Shown here: piece after piece, positions 52,887 to 61,148 of the stretch
How the letters are laid out: every line of letters starts with the position of its first letter
Position numbering within the stretch: position 1 is the stretch's first letter
From: an uncultured Selenomonadaceae bacterium
Lineage (GTDB): Bacteria; Bacillota; Negativicutes; Selenomonadales; Selenomonadaceae
DNA: 64,000 bases
Reading direction: 5' to 3'
NCBI GenBank assembly: GCA_902778455.1
Contig: CACYXR010000006.1
Span: forward strand, 48,384 to 112,383
Program-made: the position numbers and the translations under genes
Notes under the pieces: generated by a model
What the model saw: only the letters and a program-made list of their open reading frames with translations
What the model was told of the DNA's origin: nothing
The model's database searches: none

Positions 52887-53330
52887 ATGATTAACTGTAT
52901 TCAAAAGTTTATTAATCAAAAAAAGACTCTTCAGGGTAAGCCCCACACGCTTTGCGGCCTTGCCATGCAGCTTGATGCCGCTGTCTGGATGGTCATCGTC
53001 TCTATCATCGTAGCGGCGGTCGTGGTCGGCGCTGTCCACATGACCAATGAGGCTCGTTTCGCAACGGCCCGATTGGAAATGGATCAGCTCCGCTCCGCTG
53101 TCCTTCAGTATGAAGCCTACACCGAAAAAGACTTTGATGGCAAGTGGAGCGTGCTTTTTAATGAAATTGAGGATACGTCCGGCGACAAGCATAAAGCTCT
53201 TCTTCAGAAGAAAGGCCGCTGGTCCGGCGGCTCCCCGAAAGATCCTTGGTCCAATGATTATGTCTTTGATGCTACCAATCGACAAATTACTTGTACCAAC
53301 GACGGCGAGACTGTTTCGGTTAAGCTATAA
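52887..53330 (+). CDS. Type IV pilin-like / pseudopilin protein
   Basis: 147 residues. Basic N terminus, a hydrophobic helix at about 32-50 (AAVWMVIVSIIVAAVVVGAV) and an extracellular domain that ends SGGSPKDPWSNDYVFDA, the pattern of GspG-like pseudopilins. A prepilin-peptidase site would be the CG/LAMQL boundary near residue 25, but the usual glutamate at +5 is missing. No prepilin peptidase, secretin or ATPase is in the window, so assembly would depend on genes elsewhere. Preceded by the 43-bp box and an RBS hairpin. Confidence 0.75.
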   Translation: MINCIQKFINQKKTLQGKPHTLCGLAMQLDAAVWMVIVSIIVAAVVVGAVHMTNEARFATARLEMDQLRSAVLQYEAYTEKDFDGKWSVLFNEIEDTSGDKHKALLQKKGRWSGGSPKDPWSNDYVFDATNRQITCTNDGETVSVKL

Positions 53331-53342
53331 ACATACTGCTCT

Positions 53343-53370
53343 GCCCCGCCAATTGACGGGGCTATTTTTT
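53343..53370 (+). terminator. Terminator of the pilin-like gene
   Basis: GCCCCGCC-AATTGA-CGGGGC then TATTTTTT. Confidence 0.85.
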
Positions 53371-53387
53371 GCCCGAAAATCGTCATT

Positions 53388-53430
53388 TGCAAAAATATTA
53401 TAGGATTTTTTTTGTTTTTCATTTTACGAT
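53388..53430 (+). promoter_or_regulatory. Conserved 43-bp box, copy 2 (no gene follows)
   Basis: TGCAAAAATATTATAG through TTACGAT, near identical to copy 3. The next 130 bases hold only a hairpin (53465-53500). Confidence 0.65.
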
Positions 53431-53464
53431 TTCAATACACTCATATTTAACTCTTTTTTTTATG

Positions 53465-53500
53465 CAAGAACGGCTCCGCAATCTCGCGGGGCCGTTCTTG
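53465..53500 (+). ncRNA. Possible small RNA 3' hairpin
   Basis: CAAGAACGGCTCCGC paired with GCGGGGCCGTTCTTG, about 35 bases after box copy 2. A transcript of roughly 70-100 bases from the box would end here. It may equally be the leftover terminator of a deleted pilin gene. Confidence 0.35.
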
Positions 53501-53559
53501 TCTCTTGGATTGTTGCCTTAATCGATTTTTAGCGCTCTAATGGCTGAAATTTGAAGCCT

Positions 53560-53602
53560 TGCAAAAATATTATAGGATTTTTTTTGTTTCCGGCCTTACG
53601 AT
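53560..53602 (+). promoter_or_regulatory. Conserved 43-bp box, copy 3
   Basis: TGCAAAAATATTATAG, T run, TTACGAT. Fifty bases ahead of the pilin-fibre gene. Confidence 0.65.
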
Positions 53603-53651
53603 GGCTCTCAAATGAAAATCTATCGATAAATCCATGAAAGGAGTGCTCGTT

Positions 53652-54722
53652 TTGTTGGCGAAAATCCGCAAGAACATTACCAAGAAGCTCGAAAAGAAAA
53701 TGAAGGGCTTCTTAATGATCCAGACTGCCCTTGCCTTGATTACCCTCGGTGCAATGGCTGTTTCGTTCTTCCAGATATACGGAGGTCAGTTCGCGGCTAT
53801 GGCCGCCGCCAGAAGCAGTCATCAAGCACAACAAGCACTGGACCTTGTAACAGAATATTACCAAATGGTAGATTATGACAGCTTGACTTCTGCTTCTGTT
53901 CCAAAATCGGGGACGCTTGCTACGCTCTTCGGTGCAGGAAACGTAAACGCAGATATTGCCGATATGACTTTCACTTGTAGTATTGGCGCTGAAAAGAGCT
54001 TTACCACCTCAGATGGCACAAACTCCGGCAACCTTCGCTTAGCTACGATTAATGTCATGAACAGCGGGGAAAGCGCACCGAGAGCAACCGTTACCGTCCC
54101 CTTATCCTCTGCCGGTGTCGGGGGCTATTACGTCAAGAACGACACCAAGAAAACCGCCGGGATTATGGGTATCCAAAAATCAGGAAGTTATCTCTATGGA
54201 TATGTAAACGGAACGCAATATCCTTTTTATGCAGATGCATATAGAAAATCCGAAACATATACAAGGTCTCAATTATACACGAAATCAGAAATAGATGCAT
54301 TGTTAGCAGCAGTAAAAGGCGATAGCTTGCCGGTTGGAACTATCCTGCCTTTTAATGGAACAAAAATTCCCGATGGTTGGGCATTATGTAACGGCTCCAA
54401 TGGTACACCAAATCTAATTGGAAGATTTTTAGAAGGCGGTTCCAGTGCAGGAGGTTATAACAGTTCCGCGTTGCCAAATATAAAAGGAAGCTATTGGACA
54501 AATGCACAATCAGGTGCATCTTATCCTAGCGTTACAACTAAATCAAATGGAGCTATTACTACTAAAAGAACAGGTGAAGGAACTTGGGTAGGTGGTTCAT
54601 CTAAAGTTTCATTTTTTACGTTTAGTATTGATGCTCATGATTCAAATCCAATTTATCAAGACGGATGGAATAAAGTCCAGCCAGATAGTTATGTAGTCAT
54701 GTACATAATAAAAATTAAATAG
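53652..54722 (+). CDS. Pilin-like protein with phage-collar C terminus (possible pilus tip)
   Basis: 356 residues from TTG at 53652, eight bases after AAAGGAG; an ATG at 53634 is in frame but precedes the ribosome site. Basic N terminus, then GFLMIQTALALITLGAMAVSFF, a pilin-like helix, and a stalk with Ala/Gln helices. About residues 225-356 form a tail-collar fold: PVGTILPFNGTKIPDGWALCNG, then NLIGRFLEGG. Type IVb pili of conjugative plasmids carry tip proteins of this plan (PilV). The DNA for the C-terminal third is far more AT-rich than the N-terminal part, as if a cassette had been exchanged. Confidence 0.7.
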   Translation: MLAKIRKNITKKLEKKMKGFLMIQTALALITLGAMAVSFFQIYGGQFAAMAAARSSHQAQQALDLVTEYYQMVDYDSLTSASVPKSGTLATLFGAGNVNADIADMTFTCSIGAEKSFTTSDGTNSGNLRLATINVMNSGESAPRATVTVPLSSAGVGGYYVKNDTKKTAGIMGIQKSGSYLYGYVNGTQYPFYADAYRKSETYTRSQLYTKSEIDALLAAVKGDSLPVGTILPFNGTKIPDGWALCNGSNGTPNLIGRFLEGGSSAGGYNSSALPNIKGSYWTNAQSGASYPSVTTKSNGAITTKRTGEGTWVGGSSKVSFFTFSIDAHDSNPIYQDGWNKVQPDSYVVMYIIKIK

Positions 54723-54737
54723 CATCAAAATTTTTTC

Positions 54738-54763
54738 AAGCCTCGTTAATCAACGAGGCTTTT
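54738..54763 (+). terminator. Terminator of the pilin-fibre gene
   Basis: AAGCCTCG-TTAATCAA-CGAGGCTT followed by TTC. Confidence 0.8.
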
Positions 54764-54780
54764 CTTAATTAAATTTTCTT

Positions 54781-55632
54781 CACTCGAACACTGGTTTTCA
54801 GTTCGACGAATTTCAAAACCGGCAAAACCTATTTTATAGATTTCCATTTTTTTAAACCGCTCACGCAAAAATTACAAAATCCCAATCGCCATTTTCAAAA
54901 ATCAACTGACAAAAACCTACTCACTAAAAAATTTCCTTCATCATCTATTGATACAAATTTTTCGTTTCACTCGAACACTGGTTTTCAGTTCAACGAATTT
55001 CAAAACCGGCAAAACCTATTTTATAGATTTCCATTTTTTTAACTGCTCACGCAAAAATTACAAAACCCAAATCGCCATTTCTAAAAACCAACTGACAAAA
55101 ACCTACTCACTAAAAAATTTCCACTCGAACACTGGTTTTTAGTTCGACGAATTTCAAAACCGGCAAAACCTATTTCATAGATTTCCATTTTTTTAAACTG
55201 CTCACGCAAAAATTACAAAAACTCAAATCGCCATTTCTAAAAACCAACTGGCAAAAACCTACTCACTAAAAATTTCCTTCATCATCTATTGATACAAATT
55301 TTTCGTTTCACTCGAACACTGGTTTTCAGTTCGACGAATTTCAAAACCGGCAAAACCTATTTTATAGATTTCTATTTTTTAAACTGCTCACGCAAAAATT
55401 ACAAAAACTCAAATCGCCATTTCCAAAAACCAACTGACAAAAACCTACTCACTAAAAAATTTCCTTCATCATCTATTGATACAAATTTTTCGTTTCACTC
55501 GAACACTGGTTTTTAGTTCGACGTATTTTATAGATTTCCATTTTTTTAAACTGCTCACGCAAAAATTACAAAAACCCAAATCGCCATTCCCAAAAACCAA
55601 CTGACAAGAAATCTGTTCATTAAAAAGTATTC
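54781..55632. repeat. Tandem array of five ~187-bp units
   Basis: Units start at 54781, 54968, 55122, 55309 and 55496, each with CACTCGAACACTGGTTTT. Units 1, 3 and 4 are 187 bp; unit 2 lacks about 33 bp at its end; unit 5 lacks about 20 bp inside and decays after about 55600. Each holds an inverted repeat TGGTTTT / AAAACC. Strongly biased to A and C on the plus strand. Short open frames inside are by-products. No gene is seen in 54764-55946. Function unknown; centromere, transfer origin flank or satellite are options. Confidence 0.85.
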
Positions 55633-55912
55633 CTCTTTACCGTCATCCTTTAATTAGAAATTTCTATTTTCTCTTCACCGACTAGAAGTTATTCCAAAAA
55701 ATATTAAATCAATCATATAATAATTGTATAATCGAGAAGACGATTACTAATCGTATCTAAAGTTTTTATTTTATCTTCATTACAGAACCCAAAAATATTT
55801 TAAATAACCAGTTACATACTCGCAAAAAATCTTTCGCAATAAATTAATAAAAAATTTTTAATTTAGAACAGATTGTGCAGTCATTTTGCATACAAGCCTA
55901 ATTTTTTTTTGA

Positions 55913-56054
55913 TATAATGAAAGCACAAAAAAAAACATGTCCACTTAGGAGTTGTTCGTTGAACAACTCGATTTTTACCCAAATTGCAAATTCCGAAGAA
56001 TTTGCCCAGAAATTCATGCCGGTCGCCTTCGCTCCCTGAACCGCTATCGCGGTT
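55913..56054 (+). other. Candidate origin of transfer and relaxase promoter
   Basis: TATAAT at 55913-55918, then three perfect stems in 110 bases: GAGTTGTTC-GTT-GAACAACTC (55949-55969), GCAAATTC-CGAA-GAATTTGC (55986-56005), AACCGC-TATC-GCGGTT (56039-56054). Dense inverted repeats just upstream of a MobA/MobL relaxase are the usual setting of oriT. The nick site cannot be named from sequence alone. Confidence 0.45.
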
Positions 56055-56076
56055 GTTTAATGAAAGGAATTTTAAA

Positions 56077-59052
56077 ATGGCTTACTATCATTTGCGCATC
56101 AAATCAGATACAAAACCCGACGGAAAAAAGGTTCTTGCAGCGGTGAAAGTCGATTATGTGCATCGGGAAGGTCCGTATAAAGATATCGACAAACGCAGAA
56201 TGCAATCTCATAATATTTTTCAGGAAACGATTTCAAGCAAACATCTTGTAGAAAATCCTCCAGTCAAGGATGAAATGATTTATGAGAGTCCATTCGGTTC
56301 GATTATGCGTGAACACAAAACCGGAGCCTTGAAAATTTCAAAAGATGCATCCATCGAAACAGTTGCCATCGCATTATCACTTGCCGAAAAATTATTTGAC
56401 GGAGATTTAACAATCAAAGGTTCAAAAAAATTTAAGTCAAGATGTCAATACACATCCGCCGACTTAGATTTAAAAATAAATTTTCATGATAAGTCAATTT
56501 CCGAAAACATAAAAAAGTTAAAGGAGGAAAAAAATTATGAAAGAAGAAATCAAGTCGGAGGAATTCCAAGAAGAAGTCGTGAACGACAACTTGCAAGAAG
56601 AAAAGCAAGACGAAGAAGAAGTTCGCCATTCTTATCCGTCCGAAACATTACAGAACGTTCCGGAAAAATATTTACCGCCGAGGGAAAGCGTCTGCCACAC
56701 ATGTCCGAATGCGATGTGGTTGTACGTGGAGAAGGAACTGAGATGCTGGTGCAAGGAGATGAGCGCCTTCACTTACACAACGAAGGACAGATCGATCGTT
56801 CTTCTTTGCGATGGTCCCTCGCAAGCGGAAGAAGAATTAGAATCTCAAGAGCAGTAGATGAAATTATTCGAAGCATCGAAAATAACTCTGATCGTGTTTA
56901 TGCATCTTCCCATCTCCAATATATTAATCGCGAAGCAGCTTTTCAAAAAAGAGGCGGTTGCATCGAGACAGGACATCATCTTCCGTCTTGGGCAGAGGAC
57001 AATCCAAAAAAATTTTTTGATGCTGCCGATATGTACAGTCCGGAAAATGATGAACGATATAAGGAGATCGAATTCGCGCTGCCGAATGAATTGACCACCG
57101 AAGAGCATAAAAAAATTATTAACACTTTTATCGAGCATCATTTATCGAATCATTATTATGCTTGGGCAATTCATGATAAAGTCGGAACGATGGACAATGT
57201 TCAAAATCATCCACACGTTCATATCATGTTTTCGACAAAAGAAAATGATGAGGTAGAAAAAAATCAGGAACGCCCTCCCGAACTTTATTTCAAAAAATAT
57301 AATTTTCGATATCCGGATCGAGGCGGTCCTAAAAAAGCTGAAAAATGGATTGGCAAAGAAAGGAACAAATATCTAAATGAAGTTCGTGAGGATTACGCAA
57401 AAATCCAAAACGACGCATTAAGGGATGCCGGCATTCCATTACGAGTCGATCATCGGACAAAAAAAGTTCAGCACAAAGAAGCACTTGACCAGGGATATAC
57501 AACCTTGGCAAAACTTCTTGAACTTTATCCGGAGAAATATATCGACACGATGGATATGCTCAACCAGGACAGCGAAGATTATCAGGAAAAGAAAAAATAT
57601 CGCGATTACAAGGACGAGTATATCCGAAAATTGCAGGCGGCCGATCATCTGGAACGTTTGATTGAGGAAGAAAAGAATCGCGATACGGTTGACTCTGCCC
57701 GAAAGAATCTCAGAGAAATTTTAGCCGACGAAAATCCGGAAGATAACTCCATCGAAGAAATCAAGAAATTAAAATTGGAATTGATTACGCTTTTAAATCA
57801 GGAGGTAGATCTATCCAGAGCCGTATTAAAAGAGAATGACGCTTTGAGAGATGCGCAAACTGCATTGATGAACAAAGAAGAAAAAGAAAAATTTTCCGCT
57901 TACTGGATATTAAAGGAAGAAAAAAGAAGCTGGCTGAATTTCAAGAGCAAGCTAAAAAAGCCTCCCTCCTACCAAACGGAAGAAACTTTAATCTACGAAA
58001 AGCTGATTGATGAAATGAATTCGGCCATAACAGACCTAAATGAAAAAATCACCAAGGCGGAACAGAATCAAGTATTAAAAGACGCACTTGTTCGTTTATC
58101 AAGTTCAGCCATAGAAAAAAAGGTTATGAGCATAAAGCTGAATTTACTCAATAGTAATAAACCAATACGTGATAAGTATTATGCTCTTTGCAATGAAATC
58201 AATTCAAGGATGACCGAGCTTCAAAATCTCCTCGATGATCGCTTGGAAAAAAGTCGTCAGGAATCTTACGAAAAAACTTATACAGGCGATGATGTATTAA
58301 AAGCTTTATACGCAGAGCGAAAAAGAATGGTCTATCGACTCAATAAACTGGAAAAAGCTCAAGCCAAACAGGAGAAGAACGTTTTCAGTTTAGAGCGTTC
58401 GGAAGAAATAGCTAAAAACATTTATGTCAACGGAGCTTATAAGACTTTACGAGAAGATATCAGAAATCTTCAAAAACAGGAAACGTATTATGAGAACGAT
58501 TTGAGGAAACTGGAGGAACTGCGTTCTTCTGGCGGCGATATAAAAACCATCCAGGAAGAAGAGCATCGTTTGGCAACAGTCAGAATCGAGTTAGATCAAA
58601 TCAAGGTAAGGCTCAACGAAACAAAGCAGGACTTGGATAAACGATGTGCCGAACCTAAAGCCCTGGATAAAATCACTGCTATCCAAAAAGGAATCTTGGC
58701 AAAGAACCAGCCGGAGAAAACAAGGCGCGATTATTTGGCTAAGAAGGTTACGGAATGTAAAAACAGAATCAAGGAGCTCGATGAAAAAATCAACGAGTTA
58801 AAAAAGCTGTTACCAAGACGATCCTCGAAAGAAATTTACAGGGTTGGCCCTCCGCAAGACGTACCCAATATACCAATCCCTCCGCAATCAGCAACATCAT
58901 TGATTTCAGAGGCGTTGCTTGGCGATCAAATTTCCGCAAGTTTTGTATATGTTGGAAAGCCAAGGAAGGAAGATTGGCAGTGCGATTGGTTCTGGATGTC
59001 TGAAATGGATCGAGATGCGGCAAGGAACCGGCTTGGCGAAGACCGATATTAA
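56077..59052 (+). CDS. MobA/MobL-type relaxase with long coiled-coil tail
   Basis: 991 residues from ATG at 56077 (AAAGGAATTTT upstream). Nicks at oriT and leads the strand in conjugation. An N-terminal segment MAYYHLRIKSD...VDYVHREGPYK is echoed at about 287-305 by LQYINREAAFQKRGG; the metal-binding HxH triad is HPHVHIMFS (His378, 380, 382). Beyond residue 450 the chain is Lys/Glu-rich coiled coil to about 935. Residues about 155-260 are Arg-rich and are the stretch under which another gene is read in a second frame (56537-56857), as mobB is nested in mobA of RSF1010. Confidence 0.88.
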   Translation: MAYYHLRIKSDTKPDGKKVLAAVKVDYVHREGPYKDIDKRRMQSHNIFQETISSKHLVENPPVKDEMIYESPFGSIMREHKTGALKISKDASIETVAIALSLAEKLFDGDLTIKGSKKFKSRCQYTSADLDLKINFHDKSISENIKKLKEEKNYERRNQVGGIPRRSRERQLARRKARRRRSSPFLSVRNITERSGKIFTAEGKRLPHMSECDVVVRGEGTEMLVQGDERLHLHNEGQIDRSSLRWSLASGRRIRISRAVDEIIRSIENNSDRVYASSHLQYINREAAFQKRGGCIETGHHLPSWAEDNPKKFFDAADMYSPENDERYKEIEFALPNELTTEEHKKIINTFIEHHLSNHYYAWAIHDKVGTMDNVQNHPHVHIMFSTKENDEVEKNQERPPELYFKKYNFRYPDRGGPKKAEKWIGKERNKYLNEVREDYAKIQNDALRDAGIPLRVDHRTKKVQHKEALDQGYTTLAKLLELYPEKYIDTMDMLNQDSEDYQEKKKYRDYKDEYIRKLQAADHLERLIEEEKNRDTVDSARKNLREILADENPEDNSIEEIKKLKLELITLLNQEVDLSRAVLKENDALRDAQTALMNKEEKEKFSAYWILKEEKRSWLNFKSKLKKPPSYQTEETLIYEKLIDEMNSAITDLNEKITKAEQNQVLKDALVRLSSSAIEKKVMSIKLNLLNSNKPIRDKYYALCNEINSRMTELQNLLDDRLEKSRQESYEKTYTGDDVLKALYAERKRMVYRLNKLEKAQAKQEKNVFSLERSEEIAKNIYVNGAYKTLREDIRNLQKQETYYENDLRKLEELRSSGGDIKTIQEEEHRLATVRIELDQIKVRLNETKQDLDKRCAEPKALDKITAIQKGILAKNQPEKTRRDYLAKKVTECKNRIKELDEKINELKKLLPRRSSKEIYRVGPPQDVPNIPIPPQSATSLISEALLGDQISASFVYVGKPRKEDWQCDWFWMSEMDRDAARNRLGEDRY
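56537..56857 (+). CDS. Small acidic CXXC/CXC protein nested inside the relaxase gene
   Basis: 106 residues in another frame of the relaxase gene. ATG at 56537 sits nine bases after a perfect AAAGGAGG. Acidic N terminus (Glu-rich, about 1-30), then CHTCPNAMWLYVEKELRCWCKEM (quoted in part: CHTCP near 54, CWC near 70) and a final LLCDG. Two cysteine pairs suggest a zinc or disulfide site, and this pattern is familiar from small genes of mobilisation regions. The relaxase frame stays open across all 107 codons, so the region seems to be read twice. Confidence 0.7.
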   Translation: MKEEIKSEEFQEEVVNDNLQEEKQDEEEVRHSYPSETLQNVPEKYLPPRESVCHTCPNAMWLYVEKELRCWCKEMSAFTYTTKDRSIVLLCDGPSQAEEELESQEQ

Positions 59053-59067
59053 TTATTTGGAAAAAAA

Positions 59068-59100
59068 GAACAGCCCCGCCAATTTTTGGCGGGGCTGTTG
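59068..59100. terminator. Bidirectional terminator after the relaxase
   Basis: CAGCCCCGCC-AATTTTT-GGCGGGGCTG with A run and T-rich tail, between convergent genes. Confidence 0.88.
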
Positions 59101-59109
59101 TTTACAAGA

Positions 59110-59433
59110 TTATGAACGACAAAAATCATCAGGCGACATAAAATATGTATAATTTCGATCACGGGAAAATAAGACATCACAAAGCATATTTTTCTTCTCG
59201 TAGTTTTCCTCCGAATAGTTACTGTCTCCTGATTCATAATCACAAACACCATATCTTACAAGCGTCCAAATATCAGAACCTTCCGGTCCGAAGCAACCAT
59301 GTTCTTTACAATAATCAAGAAACTCAGTAAACGAATCATTCAAATATATTTTTTTAGCTTTAGAAAGACAATTTTTCGGAAGTGGTTTAACATATTCCAT
59401 AGTTTTTTCAAAACAAGAAATCATGTGCGACAT
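59110..59433 (-). CDS. Small protein of unknown function
   Basis: 107 residues; ATG follows AAAGGAG. No signal peptide or membrane helix. Contains four or five cysteines (CKEHGCFG near 45, CDYESG near 66) and many aromatic and acidic residues. No family recognised. Stands alone next to the relaxase. Confidence 0.6.
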   Translation of the reverse strand: MSHMISCFEKTMEYVKPLPKNCLSKAKKIYLNDSFTEFLDYCKEHGCFGPEGSDIWTLVRYGVCDYESGDSNYSEENYEKKNMLCDVLFSRDRNYTYFMSPDDFCRS

Positions 59434-59875
59434 AAAAAACAGCTCCTTTCTATATTAATAGCACAGTAAAACACCAACTCCCCGAAATTCTATAATTATT
59501 ATGCAAGTCCACAAACAAAAGTGTACCGGAGTCAACCCGACTCCGGTATTTAGATCCAAAATCCATCAATTTTCCGAGACAGCCAAAAATTCCGACCGCC
59601 GCAAAGGGCTCTTAGAGCGTCTAAAAGCGACCGACGCATACAAAGATACCTATAAAAAAATCGGAGCCCTAAAACGGCTCCGATTAAAAACATCTAATTT
59701 CCCTTGTAATAATAGAGAACATCCGAGGTGTAACAACCTTGCATTCCTCCGTTGCTTCCGTTTGTTCTTCTAATTTGCACGCTCATACGAGGTGCAACAA
59801 AATCTCTTCCCCCAAGGGCACACTTTTACGTTTTATAATTCCCTATACATCAGGGAAACCCAACCATTAAGCCTT
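59434..59875. other. Gene-poor stretch with two matched hairpins
   Basis: ACCGGAGTC-AACCC-GACTCCGGT (59525-59547) and AATCGGAGCC-CTAAAAC-GGCTCCGATT (59659-59685) frame about 110 bases; both look like terminators and could bracket a short RNA. Two direct repeats, CGAGGTG-AACAA with one variable base, follow about 65 bases apart (near 59725 and 59790). An open frame across 59501-59773 lacks a ribosome site and spans both stems. Confidence 0.45.
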
Positions 59876-60160
59876 TTAACCTTGCTTAATCGCCCTCAAC
59901 GCCGCCAGCACTTGCTTCTTTTCCTCCGAGCGTTGCTTAATTAGAGCCAGTATGATCTGTGTCGTATTGGTGTGTTCAACAAATGCCAAGTCTTTCAACG
60001 CTTCAATGGCACTTACCGGCAACTTGAAAGATATACTCCTGGTCGGCTCATTGTATTTTCTCGGCTGCCCAACCTTGCGTTCCCCTGTTGCCTCAGTCTG
60101 TTCAATAAAAGAGGCCGCCGCCGAACCTTCCTCGATGGCGCTTGGGATCTTCTTCGCCAT
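59876..60160 (-). CDS. Small ParA partner, ribbon-helix-helix-like
   Basis: 94 residues, basic. After a flexible N terminus, RSISFKLPVSAIEALKDLAFVEHTNTTQIILALIKQ has the strand-helix-helix look of a CopG/ParG fold. ATG is one base after the parA stop codon and uses a ribosome site inside its end (AAGGAGG). In plasmid partition, such proteins bind the centromere and stimulate ParA. Confidence 0.8.
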   Translation of the reverse strand: MAKKIPSAIEEGSAAASFIEQTEATGERKVGQPRKYNEPTRSISFKLPVSAIEALKDLAFVEHTNTTQIILALIKQRSEEKKQVLAALRAIKQG

Positions 60161-60161
60161 T

Positions 60162-60884
60162 TTATTTTTCCTCCTTTATAATTTCTTCCGCAACGGCAGC
60201 ATAATCCGCTGCTGAATCACTTTTCGAATCATAAGCAAAGATATTCTGCCGGAAACTCTGGCTGTCTTGAATCGCAACGCGATCCCGCACCACTGGGTAT
60301 ACCTTGACCTTGATACTGTCTGCAAATGTTATGATATCCGATTTTACTTGCTCAGCCACAGACAAACGGCTATTGAATTTTGTAATCAGGATTCCGTTTA
60401 TCTTGCGGCCCAACGCTTTCATCGAAAGGCTAATCTCGCCGAGGCTTTCAAATGAGAATTTATCGCAAAAAGTAGGGATAATCGCGCCATCGGCTGCCCG
60501 GATTGCGCTGACCGTCGCTCCTTGCATGGCCGGAGGGCAGTCAAAAATCACATAATCGTAGTGCAAAGACGAGAAATCAAACGTGATAGCCTTATCGCGA
60601 AGTTCATCAAGGTCTTTTCCCGCCGGGATAATCGAAAGATTTTCCTCTACTCCGCGGATCACGTCGGAAAACTTCGCGCTGCCACGGCAAACAGAGTAGA
60701 TGGAATCGGCCTGCTTTTCCGTGCGTTTGTAAGTTGGCAGGGCATACATGGAAAGATTCCCCTGCCGATCGAGATCGACGAGAAGCACCTTCCTTTTTCT
60801 CCGGGCCAGCCCAGCCCCGATGTTCAGCGTCGAGATTGTCTTCCCCACGCCGCCCTTTTGATTCGCAATTGCGATGACACGCAT
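60162..60884 (-). CDS. parA: ParA-family partition ATPase
   Basis: 240 residues from ATG at 60884 (AAGGAGA upstream). Deviant Walker A KGGVGKT at residues 10-16, switch I LLVDLDRQGN, Walker B VIFDCPP. No N-terminal DNA-binding extension, so it is the small (type Ib) kind that pairs with a ribbon-helix-helix partner, as found next to it. Moves plasmid or element copies to daughter cells. Confidence 0.94.
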   Translation of the reverse strand: MRVIAIANQKGGVGKTISTLNIGAGLARRKRKVLLVDLDRQGNLSMYALPTYKRTEKQADSIYSVCRGSAKFSDVIRGVEENLSIIPAGKDLDELRDKAITFDFSSLHYDYVIFDCPPAMQGATVSAIRAADGAIIPTFCDKFSFESLGEISLSMKALGRKINGILITKFNSRLSVAEQVKSDIITFADSIKVKVYPVVRDRVAIQDSQSFRQNIFAYDSKSDSAADYAAVAEEIIKEEK

Positions 60885-60902
60885 ACTAAAATCTCCTTCC
60901 AT

Positions 60903-60931
60903 ATTATAAACCATCGAATATGAGATGTCTA
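60903..60931 (-). promoter_or_regulatory. Promoter of parA
   Basis: Minus strand TAGACA (60926-60931), 17-bp spacer, TATAAT (60903-60908). The 215 bases beyond it to 61148 are very AT-rich and hold no feature I can support. Confidence 0.75.
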
Positions 60932-61148
60932 TATCTAAATCAGATATTATCATAATTTAATAATAAATGCAATACTTTATTATTAAATTATTATCCCTAA
61001 ATAAATAGTTAAATAAATTACTTGACATTTGCTATTACAGGAGATAAAAGCAAGTTAAATAATATAATATTTATAATAGTTTATATAATTTAGTGATTAA
61101 GCTGAATATTTACTTCACAAACTAAATAATAATAAAATTACAATATAT

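Noticed and set aside
54948..55516. Two small open frames sharing MIQIFRFTRTLVFSS
   Set aside because: They fall inside the tandem array, lack ribosome sites, and change frame with unit length differences.
54781..55632. CRISPR array
   Set aside because: Units are about 187 bp and similar throughout; no short repeat with unique spacers and no cas gene.
56077..59052. Splitting the relaxase into two genes around the Arg-rich stretch
   Set aside because: The frame is unbroken, the N-terminal and later motifs both belong to one relaxase type, and a separate start after the stretch is not evident; dual coding explains the composition better.
59501..59773. Small gene of 90 codons
   Set aside because: It runs through two strong hairpins and has no ribosome site.
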